Positions 34,973 to 35,871 of a stretch of DNA of 35,871 nucleotides are shown here, piece after piece; the stretch's first letter is position 1; every line of letters begins with the position of its first letter. The notes below the pieces were generated by a model, which was not told the DNA's origin, made no database searches, and saw only the letters and a program-made list of their open reading frames with translations. The DNA comes from Candidatus Hydrogenedentota bacterium. Its GTDB lineage: Bacteria; Hydrogenedentota; Hydrogenedentia; Hydrogenedentales; SLHB01. The position numbers were made by a program, and so were the translations under genes. The stretch spans positions 1 through 35,871 of the forward strand of contig JADLCA010000436.1 of the NCBI GenBank assembly GCA_020847495.1, read 5' to 3'.

Positions 34973-35862
34973 GCAAAGACTTCCTTGAGCGCGGCGGCAA
35001 CACGGTCCATTTCGCCGCCGCTCAGCGCAACACCGCTGGGGATGTAAAAGCCGCGGCGCGCGAGCCGCTCCGCGGAGGGATACGACTCACCGGGGAAGAG
35101 GTTCATGTCGTGGAAGACCGGCTGCTCGTGCATCGGCCAGAAGAAGGGGCGCGTACCGACGCCGAGCTTGGCCAGGCGCGCCATGGCTTCCTTCGCGTCG
35201 AAGGGGACTTCGTCCTTGATTGTGATGCCATACACCCAATAAATGTTCTCGGCGTACGCAGTCTGAGGAATGGGCAGTTCGATGCCAGGCACATCTCCAA
35301 GCAATTCGGTGTAGCGCCGGCCCATGCGCCGCTTGGTCGCAACAGTTTCGTCGAGCCTTTCGAGCTGGGCGAGACCCAGCGCGGCGTGGACGTTGCTGAA
35401 GCGGTAGTTCCATCCCAGGTCTTCGTGGAAGAAGCGTTGGCTCTTGAGAAAACACATGTCGCGGAAGGAGCGGCAGCGTTCCGCGAGGTTCGCGTCGTCC
35501 GTGCAAAGCATGCCGCCCTCGCCCGTAGTCACGTGCTTGTTCGGGTAAAAGCTGAAGGTGCTGATGTCGCCGAAGCTCCCGCAGTTCTTGCCGCGATAGG
35601 TCTGGCCAATGACCTCGGCCGTGTCTTCGATGATCGCGAGGTTGTGGCGTGCGGCGATGTCGAGGATGGGGTCCATGTCCACGGGGAGGCCGTACAAGTG
35701 GACCACCATGATGGCCCGGGTGCTGGGTGTGATCCTGGCCTCGACTTGCGAGGGAATCATGTTCCAGGTGAGGGGATCGGAATCCACCAGCACCGGGGTG
35801 GCGCCGGAACGCACGATCGCGGCCGCACACGAGATAATTGTCAGGTTTTGCAGGATTAATTC
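34969..35862 (-). CDS. DegT/DnrJ/EryC1/StrS-family sugar aminotransferase, 5' part missing
   Basis: 298 codons are visible, including the stop. The frame has a GTG at 35814, but typical DegT sequence continues upstream of it (ELILQNLTIISCAAAIVRSGATPVLVD), so that is not the real start. The frame then hits TAA at 35863-35865, just where the family usually has the Asp of a GDE triplet, 6 bases from the end of the window. The PLP lysine lies in SFYPNKHVTTGEGGM (codon at about 35536-35538), after IIEDTAEVIG, which holds the PLP-binding Asp. Family members transaminate a keto-sugar nucleotide (for example to perosamine or a 3-amino sugar). This is the first visible gene of the operon. Truncation by the window, an assembly error or a real nonsense change are all possible. 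Confidence 0.88.
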   Translation of the reverse strand, partial: ELILQNLTIISCAAAIVRSGATPVLVDSDPLTWNMIPSQVEARITPSTRAIMVVHLYGLPVDMDPILDIAARHNLAIIEDTAEVIGQTYRGKNCGSFGDISTFSFYPNKHVTTGEGGMLCTDDANLAERCRSFRDMCFLKSQRFFHEDLGWNYRFSNVHAALGLAQLERLDETVATKRRMGRRYTELLGDVPGIELPIPQTAYAENIYWVYGITIKDEVPFDAKEAMARLAKLGVGTRPFFWPMHEQPVFHDMNLFPGESYPSAERLARRGFYIPSGVALSGGEMDRVAAALKEVFA

Positions 35863-35871
35863 TTACCCAAC

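Noticed and set aside
34735-35859. 374-codon plus-strand frame across the methyltransferase and aminotransferase genes
   Set aside because: Crosses two clear minus-strand genes with family motifs, and its own translation shows none.

Overview
This is a GC-rich (mostly about 60% or more) bacterial chromosomal window. It carries sulfatases with formylglycine-type active sites, exported Gfo/Idh/MocA proteins, a sodium/solute symporter, a secreted beta-helix protein and several Tat (RR-x-F) leaders. This mix is typical of polysaccharide-degrading Gram-negative bacteria of the Planctomycetota/Lentisphaerota/Hydrogenedentota kind. I infer the lineage from gene content only; there is no rRNA or tRNA here to confirm it.

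Layout. (1) 2-3724, plus: an exported beta-helix protein followed directly by a large secreted DUF4861-like protein with acidic Ca-binding-type loops. (2) 7850-3728, minus: a tight three-gene operon of SSS symporter, Gfo/Idh/MocA oxidoreductase and class III (GSAM-like) aminotransferase. It is divergent from a plus-strand pair (7990-10773) of secreted alpha/beta hydrolase and Tat sulfatase. Together they look like an uptake-and-breakdown locus for a sulfated or esterified, possibly amino-modified sugar. (3) 11926-14357: a secreted aldose 1-epimerase and two small membrane proteins, separated by two long inverted-repeat pairs. (4) 14404-16308: a low-GC island of about 1.9 kb bounded by two copies of the 3' end of pgi, carrying a small HEPN-like gene and a nuclease with homing-endonuclease-associated repeats. 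(5) 26377-16309, minus: DUF533 protein, Tat sulfatase, gingipain-type (C25) lipoprotein peptidase, Tat Gfo/Idh protein, ThiS-ThiF fusion, phosphoglycerate mutase and glucose-6-phosphate isomerase. (6) 26668-31673, plus: a secreted unknown protein, possibly a glycosidase, a Tat-exported sugar-isomerase-like protein and an M50 protease with CBS domains. (7) 35862-31813, minus: a four-gene operon of DegT aminotransferase, methyltransferase and two glycosyltransferases, in which every junction is a 4-bp ATGA overlap. It suggests synthesis of a modified surface sugar.

The most interesting item is the island at the 3' end of pgi. A 103-bp remnant of a pgi 3' end, differing mainly by silent changes, lies 1905 bp from the intact gene end, and a putative endonuclease lies between the two copies. 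This is the footprint expected of a selfish element that integrates at, or homes to, a gene end and carries its own replacement 3' end. Intergenic spaces also hold several families of palindromic repeats, two of them arranged as REPIN-like inverted doublets.
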